Assembly: GCF_051307055.1 (NCBI RefSeq)
Contig: NZ_CP149994.1
Span: 3,844,001 to 3,908,000, forward strand
DNA length: 64,000 nt
DNA from: Dryocola sp051307055
GTDB taxonomy: Bacteria; Pseudomonadota; Gammaproteobacteria; Enterobacterales; Enterobacteriaceae
Direction of reading: 5' to 3'
The notes below the pieces were generated by a model, which saw only the letters and a program-made list of their open reading frames with translations, was not told where the DNA came from and searched no databases. Shown here one piece after another: positions 36,748 to 45,621 of the stretch; position 1 is the stretch's first letter; each line of letters begins with the position of its first letter. A program made the translations under genes and the position numbers.

Positions 36748-37091
36748 CGTACTCTCCTGTAGTTGGATAACAAGCCCCTTCTGGCGCTCGTAAAAAATAG
36801 GTTAGCGATAAGGCATTGCTAACAGATGGCGGCGCAATAGCCAAAGATCAATCTAAGCACCAGGTTATTTTTCCGGAAGTTTTCATCTATTGATCGATAT
36901 CACAGATTAATAATAGTTGTGTGATGAGGGTTTTAATAAGTGATCCAGATTGCTGCTTTTCGCTATGATCAGCATATCATCACGGCATGGAGACCGAACA
37001 TGGGAATAATCGTCGGTCTATTCATCTCACGACCACACATCGTGTGCGTGAAAACGGTGCATTTTTTGGCAGCTTGAAAAAGAAGGTTCAC
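36748..37091. promoter_or_regulatory. fxsA-aspA intergenic region with FNR-like site
   Basis: 344 bases without a gene. An FNR-type inverted repeat (TTGATCGATATCAC) is at 36890-36903, and TGTGTGATG with TGATCCAGA further on could be a CRP-type site (about 36917-36948). aspA and dcuA are known to be CRP- and FNR-controlled in E. coli. Confidence 0.55.
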
Positions 37092-38528
37092 ATGTTAAAT
37101 AACATTCGTATCGAAGAAGACTTGTTGGGTACCAGGGAAGTGCCGGCGGATGCCTACTACGGTGTGCATACTCTGAGAGCGATTGAAAACTTCTATATCA
37201 GTAACAACAAAATCAGCGATATTCCTGAATTTGTGCGCGGCATGGTGATGGTGAAGAAAGCGGCGGCGATGGCGAACAAGGAGTTGCAAACCATCCCGAA
37301 AGGCATCGCCAACACCATTATCCAGGCCTGTGACGAAGTGCTGAACAACGGCAAGTGCATGGATCAATTCCCGGTAGATGTATACCAGGGCGGCGCCGGC
37401 ACCTCCGTTAACATGAACACCAACGAAGTGCTCGCCAATATCGGGCTGGAGCTGATGGGCCACCAGAAAGGCGAATATCAGTATCTGAACCCGAACGATC
37501 ACGTCAACAAATGCCAGTCCACCAACGACGCCTACCCAACCGGTTTCCGCATCGCGGTTTACGCCTCCATCCTCAAGCTGATCGACGCCATTAACCAGCT
37601 GGGCGAAGGCTTCCAGCGTAAAGCTGTCGAATTTGAAAACATCCTGAAAATGGGCCGTACCCAGCTGCAGGATGCGGTGCCGATGACGCTTGGTCAGGAG
37701 TTCCACGCTTTCAACGTTCTGCTGAATGAAGAAACCAAAAACCTGCTGCGTACCGCGGAACTGCTGTTGGAAGTTAACCTCGGCGCAACCGCAATCGGTA
37801 CGCGCCTGAATACGCCAGAAGGCTATCAGCAGCTTGCCGTGCAGAAGCTGGCGGAAGTCAGCAACCTGCCGTGCGTGCCCGCCGAAGACCTGATTGAAGC
37901 GACGTCGGACTGCGGCGCCTACGTGATGGTTCACAGCTCGCTCAAGCGCCTGGCGGTGAAAATGTCGAAGATCTGTAACGACCTTCGCCTGCTCTCCTCC
38001 GGCCCGCGCTCCGGTCTGAACGAAATTAATCTGCCGGAACTGCAGGCCGGTTCATCCATTATGCCAGCCAAAGTGAACCCGGTTGTGCCGGAAGTCGTAA
38101 ACCAGGTGTGCTTCAAAGTCATCGGCAACGACACCACCGTCACCATGGCCTCCGAAGCGGGCCAGCTTCAGCTAAACGTAATGGAGCCGGTTATCGGCCA
38201 GGCGATGTTCGAATCCATCCACATCCTGACCAACGCCTGCTATAACCTGCTGGAAAAATGCATCAACGGCATTACCGCAAATAAAGAAGTCTGCGAAAGC
38301 TACGTCTACAACTCGATTGGTATCGTGACCTACCTGAATCCGTTCATTGGCCACCACAACGGCGATATCGTCGGCAAGATTTGTGCGGAAACCGGTAAGA
38401 GCGTGCGCGAGGTCGTTCTGGAGCGCGGCCTGCTGACAGAAGCCGAATTAGACGATATATTCTCGATCCATAATCTGATGCACCCGGTTTACAAAGCGAA
38501 ACGCTACACGGATGAGAACGAACAATGA
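37092..38528 (+). CDS. aspA: Aspartate ammonia-lyase
   Basis: Deaminates aspartate to fumarate, feeding fumarate respiration. It has 478 residues from ATG 37092 (MLNNIRIEED). Fumarase/aspartase signature GSSIMPAKVNP is intact near residue 325. Works with the dicarboxylate carrier DcuA next door and fumarate reductase in this window. Confidence 0.98.
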   Translation: MLNNIRIEEDLLGTREVPADAYYGVHTLRAIENFYISNNKISDIPEFVRGMVMVKKAAAMANKELQTIPKGIANTIIQACDEVLNNGKCMDQFPVDVYQGGAGTSVNMNTNEVLANIGLELMGHQKGEYQYLNPNDHVNKCQSTNDAYPTGFRIAVYASILKLIDAINQLGEGFQRKAVEFENILKMGRTQLQDAVPMTLGQEFHAFNVLLNEETKNLLRTAELLLEVNLGATAIGTRLNTPEGYQQLAVQKLAEVSNLPCVPAEDLIEATSDCGAYVMVHSSLKRLAVKMSKICNDLRLLSSGPRSGLNEINLPELQAGSSIMPAKVNPVVPEVVNQVCFKVIGNDTTVTMASEAGQLQLNVMEPVIGQAMFESIHILTNACYNLLEKCINGITANKEVCESYVYNSIGIVTYLNPFIGHHNGDIVGKICAETGKSVREVVLERGLLTEAELDDIFSIHNLMHPVYKAKRYTDENEQ

Positions 38529-38552
38529 TAATTCCGACCAGCTAGCAAAGCC

Positions 38553-38583
38553 AAAAGGCACGTCCATCGCGACGTGCCTTTTT
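38553..38583 (+). terminator. aspA terminator
   Basis: Perfect 9-base GGCACGTC-type stem (38557-38564 with 38571-38578) followed by TTTTT, between aspA and dcuA. Partial read-through to dcuA is likely. Confidence 0.85.
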
Positions 38584-38647
38584 CGTTTCGGGCATACATT
38601 AATACAACAACTTATTTTCAATTCATTAAACTTCAAGGAAGCACATT

Positions 38648-39949
38648 ATGTTTGGCGCTGAACTCGTTATCGTCCTGCTGGCGATTTATCTCGGGGCCCG
38701 GCTTGGCGGCATAGGCATTGGCTTTGCCGGCGGACTGGGTGTATTAGTTCTTACTTTGCTGTTTCAGATTAAGCCCGGGGCTATCCCCTTTGACGTCATC
38801 GAAATCATCATGGCGGTTATCGCCGCGATTGCCGCTATGCAGGTGGCAGGCGGTATGGATTACCTGGTAAGCCTCGCGGAGCGTCTGCTGCGTCGCCATC
38901 CAAAATACATTACCTTTCTCGCCCCGCTCGTCACCTGGTTTATGACCGTTCTGGCAGGCACCGGGCACACGGCGTTCTCCACGCTGCCGGTCATTACCGA
39001 AGTGGCAAAAGAGCAGGGTATCCGCCCTTCCCGACCGCTCTCCATCGCCGTGGTGGCTTCCCAGATTGCTATCACCGCCTCGCCAATTTCCGCGGCCGTC
39101 GTTTTCTTTGCCGGAATTATGGAGCCGCTGGGGGTCAGCTACCTGACCCTGCTGGCTATCTGTATTCCGGTGACGCTGGTGGCCGTCATGCTGACCGCCA
39201 TCGTCTGTAACTTCCTCGGCTGCGAGCTGAAAGACGATCCGGTGTATCAGGAACGTCTTGCCAAAGGCGAAGTGCAGCTGCGGGGCAGCCAGGTCTTCAA
39301 ACTGAAACCGCACGCCAAACGCTCGGTGCTGCTGTTCCTGATCGGGATCGTGGCGGTGATGTTCTATGCCACCGCTATCAGCGACACCGTAGGCCTGATT
39401 CAGAACCCGGTGCTGCCGCGTAACGAAGCCATCGTCGTGTTCATGCTGACTATCGCCACGCTTATCTCTGTCACCTGTAAAATCGACACAGGAGAAATCC
39501 TCAACGCCAGCACCTTTAAATCCGGCATGAGCGCCTGCGTCTGCGTGCTGGGCGTGGCGTGGCTGGGCGATACCTTTGTGAAACATCACATCGCTGATAT
39601 CCAGGCGTTTGCGGGCGACCTGCTGCAAAACTACCCGTGGCTGCTGGCGGTAGTGCTGTTTTTTGCAGCAACCCTGCTTTACTCCCAGGCAGCAACGACC
39701 AAAGCGCTGATGCCCGCGGCGCTGATGCTGGGCGTCAGCCCGCTCACCGCTATTGCCTCTTTCGCCGCGGTATCGGCGCTCTTCGTTCTGCCAACTTATC
39801 CAACGCTGCTGGCGGCGGTGGAGATGGACGACACGGGCTCAACGCGCATCGGTAAGTACGTGTTTAACCACGCCTTCTTAATTCCGGGCGTCATTGCCAT
39901 CACGCTGTGCGTGATCCTCGGCTTTATCGTCGGCGGCCTGGTTTTGTAA
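38648..39949 (+). CDS. dcuA: Anaerobic C4-dicarboxylate transporter DcuA
   Basis: Inner-membrane aspartate/fumarate/succinate exchanger, 433 residues, about ten to twelve helices, strongly hydrophobic throughout. Downstream of aspA as in E. coli. Confidence 0.97.
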   Translation: MFGAELVIVLLAIYLGARLGGIGIGFAGGLGVLVLTLLFQIKPGAIPFDVIEIIMAVIAAIAAMQVAGGMDYLVSLAERLLRRHPKYITFLAPLVTWFMTVLAGTGHTAFSTLPVITEVAKEQGIRPSRPLSIAVVASQIAITASPISAAVVFFAGIMEPLGVSYLTLLAICIPVTLVAVMLTAIVCNFLGCELKDDPVYQERLAKGEVQLRGSQVFKLKPHAKRSVLLFLIGIVAVMFYATAISDTVGLIQNPVLPRNEAIVVFMLTIATLISVTCKIDTGEILNASTFKSGMSACVCVLGVAWLGDTFVKHHIADIQAFAGDLLQNYPWLLAVVLFFAATLLYSQAATTKALMPAALMLGVSPLTAIASFAAVSALFVLPTYPTLLAAVEMDDTGSTRIGKYVFNHAFLIPGVIAITLCVILGFIVGGLVL

Positions 39950-40048
39950 CGCTTGCAAAACGCGGGTCGCTTAGCGGCCCGTTTCGCGCTTTCCTTTCTC
40001 CCACCGTGCTATAGTCTTCCGCAGTTTCCCACGCAGACGAGAAAAGCT

Positions 40049-40372
40049 ATGTCGACTACTCAGGCCGTTGTCATTCTTTGCACCGCCCCGGACGAGGCCA
40101 CCGCTCAGGAGCTTGCCGCGCTCGTGCTGGCGGAAAAACTCGCCGCCTGCGTTACCCTGTTGCCGGGCGCCACCTCGCTCTACTACTGGGAAGGAAAAAT
40201 GGAACAGGAGTACGAGGTGCAGATGCTGCTCAAAAGCGACATCGCCCATCAGGAAGCCCTGCTTGCCTGCCTGAAGACGCATCATCCATATCAAACCCCT
40301 GAATTACTGGTGCTGCCGGTTACCCACGGAGATAGTGAATACCTCTCATGGCTTTACGCATCCTTACGCTGA
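40049..40372 (+). CDS. cutA: Divalent-cation tolerance protein CutA
   Basis: 107-residue trimeric ferredoxin-like protein from ATG 40049 (MSTTQAVVILCTAPDE). The conserved Cys in VILCTAPDEATA and the ATSLYYWEGK segment are present. Its 3' end overlaps dsbD by 25 bp. Confidence 0.96.
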   Translation: MSTTQAVVILCTAPDEATAQELAALVLAEKLAACVTLLPGATSLYYWEGKMEQEYEVQMLLKSDIAHQEALLACLKTHHPYQTPELLVLPVTHGDSEYLSWLYASLR

Positions 40373-42051
40373 TTTTTCTGCTTTTTAGCACGCAAACTTT
40401 TGCTGGTCTGTTCGATACCCAGGGCAAAACGCAATTTGTCCCGGTCGATCGGGCCTTTGCCTTTGATTTCCAGCAGTCCGGCAGCCAGCTCAGCCTGAAC
40501 TGGCAGATTAAGCCCGGCTACTATCTTTACCGCCAGCAAATCAAACTTAACCCTGCTCAGGCTGAGGTAGCGCCGCTGGCAATGCCTGAAGCAACCTGGC
40601 ATGAAGATGAGTTTTATGGCAAAACCGAGATTTATACCGGGCAGCTAAACCTGCCGGTAACGGTAAAAGCCGCGGATAAAGGCGCGACGCTCAGCGTGAC
40701 ATATCAGGGCTGCGCCGAGGCGGGATTTTGTTATCCGCCGGAAACGCGCGTTGTGCCGCTGAGCGCGGTTACGCCTTCCTCTCCTCCCTCTACAGGTGAG
40801 CAGGCCGGAATGCAGGCCCCGGCCAACGCGGAACCTGCACAGCTCCCCTTCTCTGCGCTCTGGGCATTCCTGATTGGTATCGGCATCGCCTTCACCCCTT
40901 GCGTGTTGCCGATGTATCCGCTGATCTCCGGCATCGTGCTGGGCGGCAAACAGCGTTTATCCACCGCACGCGCTCTGCTGCTGACCTTTATCTACGTTCA
41001 GGGGATGGCGCTTACCTATACCGCTCTGGGACTTGTAGTCGCCGCTGCGGGTTTGCAGTTCCAGGCCGCGCTGCAGCATCCCTATGTGCTGATTGGCCTG
41101 TCTGCGCTGTTTGTCCTGCTCGCAGCGTCGATGTTCGGACTGTTCACGTTGCAACTGCCTTCATCGCTGCAAACGCGCCTTACCTTGCTGAGCAATCGCC
41201 AGCAGGGCGGTTCGGCCGGCGGCGTCTTTGCTATGGGCGCGCTGGCGGGGCTGATTTGTTCGCCTTGCACTACCGCGCCGCTTAGCGCCATCCTGCTTTA
41301 TATCGCGCAAAGCGGAAACATGTGGCTCGGCGGCGGCACGCTCTATCTTTACGCGCTGGGCATGGGCTTACCGCTGATCCTTATCACCGTCTTCGGCAAC
41401 CGCCTGCTGCCCAAAAGCGGCCCGTGGATGGAAACGGTCAAAACCGCGTTCGGCTTTGCGATCCTCGCCCTGCCCGTTTTCCTGCTTGAGCGTATATTGG
41501 GAGATGTATGGGGAGAGCGTCTGTGGGCGCTGCTGGGCGTGGCATTCTTTAGCTGGGCGTTTATTATCAGCCTGCAGGCCGGTAAATCCTGGATACGCGT
41601 CGCGCAGATTATCCTGCTGGGCGCCGCGCTGGTGTGTGCAAAGCCGCTGCAGGACTGGGCTTTCGGCGCTGCTGTCACCGCCAGCCAGCCGCATCTGAAT
41701 TTTACGCGTATCGCCAGCGTCGAACAGCTTGACCAGGCGCTCCGCACCGCGAAAGGTAAACCGGTGATGCTCGATCTCTATGCTGACTGGTGCGTAGCCT
41801 GTAAAGAGTTTGAAAAATACACTTTCAGCGATCCACTGGTACAAAAGCAGCTCGCAGGTACGGTATTGTTGCAGGCGGACGTCACCGCTAATAACGCGCA
41901 AGACGTGGCGCTGTTAAGGCGCTTAAAAGTTTTGGGGCTGCCAACAATTTTGTTCTTTGATACCGAAGGGCGCGAACAGCCGCAAGCGCGCGTCACCGGC
42001 TTTATGGATGCCGACGCTTTTGGAACGCATTTGCGCAAACACGCGCAGTAA
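40348..42051 (+). CDS. dsbD: Thiol:disulfide interchange protein DsbD
   Basis: Carries reducing power from cytosolic thioredoxin to periplasmic DsbC/DsbG/CcmG. It has 567 residues: signal peptide (1-19), alpha domain with the cysteine pair in GCAEAGFCYPP, an eight-helix beta domain with the CVLPMYP and CSPCTTAP cysteines, and a thioredoxin-like gamma domain with WCVAC. Confidence 0.97.
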   Translation: MALRILTLIFLLFSTQTFAGLFDTQGKTQFVPVDRAFAFDFQQSGSQLSLNWQIKPGYYLYRQQIKLNPAQAEVAPLAMPEATWHEDEFYGKTEIYTGQLNLPVTVKAADKGATLSVTYQGCAEAGFCYPPETRVVPLSAVTPSSPPSTGEQAGMQAPANAEPAQLPFSALWAFLIGIGIAFTPCVLPMYPLISGIVLGGKQRLSTARALLLTFIYVQGMALTYTALGLVVAAAGLQFQAALQHPYVLIGLSALFVLLAASMFGLFTLQLPSSLQTRLTLLSNRQQGGSAGGVFAMGALAGLICSPCTTAPLSAILLYIAQSGNMWLGGGTLYLYALGMGLPLILITVFGNRLLPKSGPWMETVKTAFGFAILALPVFLLERILGDVWGERLWALLGVAFFSWAFIISLQAGKSWIRVAQIILLGAALVCAKPLQDWAFGAAVTASQPHLNFTRIASVEQLDQALRTAKGKPVMLDLYADWCVACKEFEKYTFSDPLVQKQLAGTVLLQADVTANNAQDVALLRRLKVLGLPTILFFDTEGREQPQARVTGFMDADAFGTHLRKHAQ

Positions 42052-42097
42052 ACAACACTAATGTGGGATAAACCGTTGAACGACGGAGGAGAAAACC

Positions 42098-42673
42098 GTG
42101 CAACGCGAAGACGTACTTGAGCACGCCCTGCACGTCCTTGAACGTGAAGGCATCGCCAGCACTACCCTTGAAATGGTAGCGAGTGAGGCGGATTACCCGA
42201 TACAGGAAGTCAGGCAATTCTGGCCTGACAGCGAAGCCCTGCTCTATGACGCCCTGCGCTATCTGAGCCAGCAGGTTGACGCCTGGCGCCGCCAGTTAAT
42301 GCTCGACGAGGAGCTTTCCCTTGAGCAAAAACTGCTAAAACGCTACCAGGCGCTGACGGAATGCGTCAGCAATCAGCGCTATCCCGGCTGCCTGTTTATC
42401 GCCGCCTGCACCTTTTACCCGGACGCCTCTCACCCTGTTCACCAGCTGGCGGACCAGCAGAAAAAAGCCGCCTGGGAATACACTCACGAACTGCTCACGC
42501 AGCTTGAAGTGGACGACCCGACGATGGTTGCCCATCAAATGGAGCTGGTATTAGAAGGCTGCCTGAGCAAGCTGCTGGTGAAACGCAGCCAGGCAGATAT
42601 CGATACCGCTCGCCGTCTGGCAGAGGATATCCTGCGCTTCGCCCAGTGCCGCCTGCGCGGCGCGTTAACCTAA
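42098..42673 (+). CDS. yjdC: TetR-type regulator YjdC
   Basis: 191 residues with an N-terminal TetR-like HTH (about 8-50) and an all-helical C-terminal domain. Located after dsbD as in E. coli. Target genes unknown. The 3' end overlaps the convergent LysE-family gene by 9 bp. Confidence 0.88.
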   Translation: MQREDVLEHALHVLEREGIASTTLEMVASEADYPIQEVRQFWPDSEALLYDALRYLSQQVDAWRRQLMLDEELSLEQKLLKRYQALTECVSNQRYPGCLFIAACTFYPDASHPVHQLADQQKKAAWEYTHELLTQLEVDDPTMVAHQMELVLEGCLSKLLVKRSQADIDTARRLAEDILRFAQCRLRGALT

Positions 42674-43255
42674 CATTCCCGCCCATGCGGAAATGAACAG
42701 GCACAGCGCCATCAGCCGCTGAAAACGCACCATCGCCACGGTGGTGCGAAACAGCCTGTTCACCGCTTTCCCCAGCCATGCCCAGCACATCAGGCACGCG
42801 GTGGAAATAAGCAAAAACCACAGCGCCATCAGGACAATTTCCCGCATCGCATGCTCTCCCCGCGGGGCAAATAAACTAACCACCGCCAGCGCCATCATCC
42901 AGGTTTTCGGGTTAATTACCTGCAAAGCCGCCGCCGCGCGTGCGGTAAAAGGCGCGTGTGTTCTGGTGGCTAAATTTGCCGCTGGCGCGCTGAAGAGTTG
43001 CCAGCTCATCCAGCTCAGCCATAGCACTCCTGCCAGGCTCATTACCTGGCGCACCAGCGGATACTGGCGTAATAGTTCGCCCGCGCCGGCGCCGGATATC
43101 AGCACAATAGCGCTTGCCGCCACGCATGCGCCGAACAGCGCGGGCAGCGTCGCTTTCACGCCATAATGCTGGCTGTTGGCAAGAATAAGGATATTGGTTG
43201 GCCCCGGCGTTATCGAGGCGACAAACGCGAATAAAAGAAACGGCAGCAGGTTCAC
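42665..43255 (-). CDS. LysE/RhtB family exporter
   Basis: 196 residues, about six membrane helices, and the family's N-terminal SITPGPTNILIL motif. Probably exports amino acids or related metabolites; substrate cannot be read. It follows the AraC-family gene by 36 bp in the same direction, so that regulator may control it. Not at this place in E. coli. Confidence 0.88.
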   Translation of the reverse strand: MNLLPFLLFAFVASITPGPTNILILANSQHYGVKATLPALFGACVAASAIVLISGAGAGELLRQYPLVRQVMSLAGVLWLSWMSWQLFSAPAANLATRTHAPFTARAAAALQVINPKTWMMALAVVSLFAPRGEHAMREIVLMALWFLLISTACLMCWAWLGKAVNRLFRTTVAMVRFQRLMALCLFISAWAGMLG

Positions 43256-43291
43256 AGGTGACTCCTTTTTATCAGAGCCCTGACTGTGCCG

Positions 43292-44137
43292 CTATTTCAT
43301 GAAAACGTCTGGAAGGTTTGTGCACAGCTGACGATAGTAGGCAGGCGATATGCGGTAGGCCCGCTGGAACCAGCGCCCAAGGTGGCTTTGATCGGCAAAG
43401 CCTAATGCGGCGGCGACATCCACCGGCCGATCGCCACGCGCCAGCAGCTGCCGCGCTTTTGCCAGCCGCAGCTGGATAAGCCAGGCGTGCGGCGCAAGGT
43501 GAAACTCGCGCTTAAAACAGCGCGTCAGCGTAAAGCGGTCGGTGCCCGTTTCCCGCGCAAGATCGGAAAGACCGATATTTTCGCCCAGATGGGCATAGAG
43601 ATAATCCCGGGCCCGGTGCGCAACAGCGGCGCTCTGCGGCTGCGAAGGCTGCCTCCTGCGCCAGTGACAATGAGAGGTGATCTGTGCCAGCAGATTATCC
43701 ATGGCGCTTTGCTGCACGATTTTCATCTCATCCATGTGCAGTGCGGCAAAGGTATCGCCAATGGCTCGCACCAGCTGCGGCTCGCGGGTCAGCGTTTGCG
43801 CAAAATGGATCGAATAACTGCCGGGAATGGATTCATACAGGCCCTGCAGCGTACTGGTCAGCCACCGCTCATCCAGGTAAAAGGTAAGATAGGTAAACCC
43901 GCCTTCAACTGGCGCATCACCGTCGTGGATTTCGCCAGGCTCCAGCAGGAAAGCATCGCCGGGATGGCTACGGTGCCGTTCGCGACGACAGTGAAACTGC
44001 TGGGTGCCGGAAAGCGTGATCCCCACAAGGTAGCTGTCGTGCCAGTGCGGATCGTAGGCGTGTCCTTCAAAGTGCGCCCTGATCGTTTCAATACCCGTAT
44101 CCGCATGCTGTCGCAGCTCAAGCCAGTCTTCTGCCAT
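43292..44137 (-). CDS. AraC-family transcriptional regulator
   Basis: 281 residues. N-terminal cupin-like AraC_binding domain (HWHDSYLVGITLSG, HPGDAFLLEPGEIHDG) and C-terminal double HTH (GLSDLARETGTDRFTLTRCF and DVAAALGFADQSHLGRWFQR). Likely regulator of the exporter gene just downstream; effector unknown, perhaps the exported compound. Confidence 0.88.
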   Translation of the reverse strand: MAEDWLELRQHADTGIETIRAHFEGHAYDPHWHDSYLVGITLSGTQQFHCRRERHRSHPGDAFLLEPGEIHDGDAPVEGGFTYLTFYLDERWLTSTLQGLYESIPGSYSIHFAQTLTREPQLVRAIGDTFAALHMDEMKIVQQSAMDNLLAQITSHCHWRRRQPSQPQSAAVAHRARDYLYAHLGENIGLSDLARETGTDRFTLTRCFKREFHLAPHAWLIQLRLAKARQLLARGDRPVDVAAALGFADQSHLGRWFQRAYRISPAYYRQLCTNLPDVFMK

Positions 44138-44266
44138 ATCGTCCTCCTCTCGCCGCCAGCATTACCCGCCCTCACGCACCTGTCTGGAAGATTTGTGCAA
44201 AATCGACGAGCAAACGGACACATTGCCGCAAACTTAAGCAGTTGAACAGCTTTTCCGGAAATAGGA

Positions 44267-44295
44267 TTGACGACCGTATCTGATTAAGGTTTAAT
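44267..44295 (+). promoter_or_regulatory. Promoter of tRNA-Phe
   Basis: TTGACG (44267-44272) and TTTAAT (44290-44295) are 17 bases apart, followed by a GC-rich discriminator (GCGCCCC) typical of stringently controlled stable RNA promoters. Confidence 0.8.
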
Positions 44296-44305
44296 GCGCC
44301 CCGTT

Positions 44306-44381
44306 GCCCGGATAGCTCAGTCGGTAGAGCAGGGGATTGAAAATCCCCGTGTCGGTGGTTCGATTCCGCCTCCGGGCACCA
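44306..44381 (+). tRNA. pheU: tRNA-Phe(GAA), integration target
   Basis: 76 bases with encoded CCA; anticodon GAA at 44339-44341. The position after yjdC equals E. coli pheU, a well-known integration hot spot. The T-stem (GGTGG/CCGCC with one U-G pair) differs from the CTTGG/CCGAG I recall for E. coli pheU, so the 3' half may have been supplied by the integrated element. Confidence 0.97.
44358..44381 (+). other. Presumed attL: 3' end of tRNA-Phe
   Basis: The 3' end of the tRNA gene is the usual core site for this integrase type. No second copy of this segment is found in the rest of the window, so the other end (attR) should lie beyond 64000. Exact core limits cannot be fixed from one end. 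Confidence 0.5.
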
Positions 44382-44495
44382 CTATTCGAAGCACGCTGGT
44401 CAGAGGTGAGAAAACTGACGGGCGTTTAACGGGAGTGGTACTTGTTGATGTTGATCCTCACATCAGCATACATCAAGAAGTTACCCTCTCGATTA

Positions 44496-44523
44496 GGGAG
44501 CCTGCTGACACAGGCTCCCTTTT
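44496..44523 (+). terminator. Terminator-like hairpin downstream of tRNA-Phe
   Basis: Perfect 9-base stem (44496-44504 with 44511-44519) and TTTT. It would end transcripts from tRNA-Phe before they enter the convergent integrase gene. The rest of 44382-44562 holds nothing else I can identify. Confidence 0.75.
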
Positions 44524-44562
44524 CTCGATCACTGTGAATAATTACAATGACGTGACTGAATG

Positions 44563-45573
44563 TCAACCATTGTAAAACATCTCTTCAGCCTTATCGGTGT
44601 AAAGTGCCATTTCCTTTTCCAGCGCCTGGCTCACAATATCCATACTGATATCAACATATTCCATTGTTGTACTCACGTTGCGGTGCCCCAGCAATCCCTT
44701 AACCAGCTGCAGGTTTCGTTCAGGCGAGCTCATCAGTGTCGTGGCAAGGGTGTGCCTGAACCGGTGGGGAGAAACATCAAATCCGCACTCTTTTGACAGT
44801 CTACGAAAAAAAGAGCGTAACGGTTGCAGCGATGGTTTTTCCGAAAGAGACGCCCTTTCTGCAGGCGAAGAGACAAACCGCTCATAGTGAAAAAGCGCAT
44901 CATTATTGCCGGCACCGCAGTCCCTTGCACGCTGAAGCAATGCTTCCAGTCTCGGTCGTAAATGACTGACAACGGGAACCCGCCATTCCCGGTACGTTTT
45001 ACTGCCTTCCGCTCTTAATTCAATCCACCCATCGTCAAGAGACACATCTTTTAGACGTATATGGAGCAGTTGATTTTGCCGCATACCAGTGTAACGCAAG
45101 GTGTCCAGGACAGTCAGCCAGTACCATACTGGCCTCAGAGCGCATTTAGATTCGGTTCTGGGCTCAGAAGCAAATTGCTGCATAGTTAGCCAGATTTTTG
45201 TCATCTGGTTTTTTGTTAGCGTTTTTTTACGCTTCTTGTCCTGTTTGACCGATACGCCATTGAAGGGATTTTTACTTAAGTTCGTCAGTTGAGAAGTGAT
45301 GGCAAAATTATACAGGGCACGCATATGGCTGACCTTATTGTTCCAGGTATGTGCAGAAAGGCACTGCTTCTTGAGCACATGCCTTCGCCACTCAAGCACA
45401 TCGCGACTGGTTATGCCGTAAGGCGGACAGGCTTCCCCGATATGCTTCCTGAAACCACGAACAACCTTCTTATAACTCCACTCGGTATCTTCGCGCAGCG
45501 ATTTACAGAAAAAGTACTCATCCATAAGTTCCTGCCAGAGCCAGTCAGCACTATTTTCGTTCATTTTTTCCAT
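44563..45573 (-). CDS. Tyrosine site-specific integrase
   Basis: XerC/D-like phage integrase family, 336 residues. SAM-like core-binding domain (about 10-100), then a catalytic domain with Arg in YTGMRQNQLL, Lys in SKTYREWRV, HRFRH, GHRN and the nucleophile in TMEYVDI. It is next to tRNA-Phe and is the last gene of the leftward operon, so it most likely catalyses insertion and excision of this element. The ATG at 45564 has better spacing from AGAGAGG than that at 45573. Confidence 0.92.
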   Translation of the reverse strand: MEKMNENSADWLWQELMDEYFFCKSLREDTEWSYKKVVRGFRKHIGEACPPYGITSRDVLEWRRHVLKKQCLSAHTWNNKVSHMRALYNFAITSQLTNLSKNPFNGVSVKQDKKRKKTLTKNQMTKIWLTMQQFASEPRTESKCALRPVWYWLTVLDTLRYTGMRQNQLLHIRLKDVSLDDGWIELRAEGSKTYREWRVPVVSHLRPRLEALLQRARDCGAGNNDALFHYERFVSSPAERASLSEKPSLQPLRSFFRRLSKECGFDVSPHRFRHTLATTLMSSPERNLQLVKGLLGHRNVSTTMEYVDISMDIVSQALEKEMALYTDKAEEMFYNG

Positions 45574-45621
45574 TCCTCTCTTAGTAACAGTAACGCACCA
45601 GATGTCAGACCGACGTTGTGG

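Noticed and set aside
38744..39628. 294-residue open frame on the - strand inside dcuA
   Set aside because: Antisense shadow of dcuA, His/Gly/Asp-rich, no start signals.
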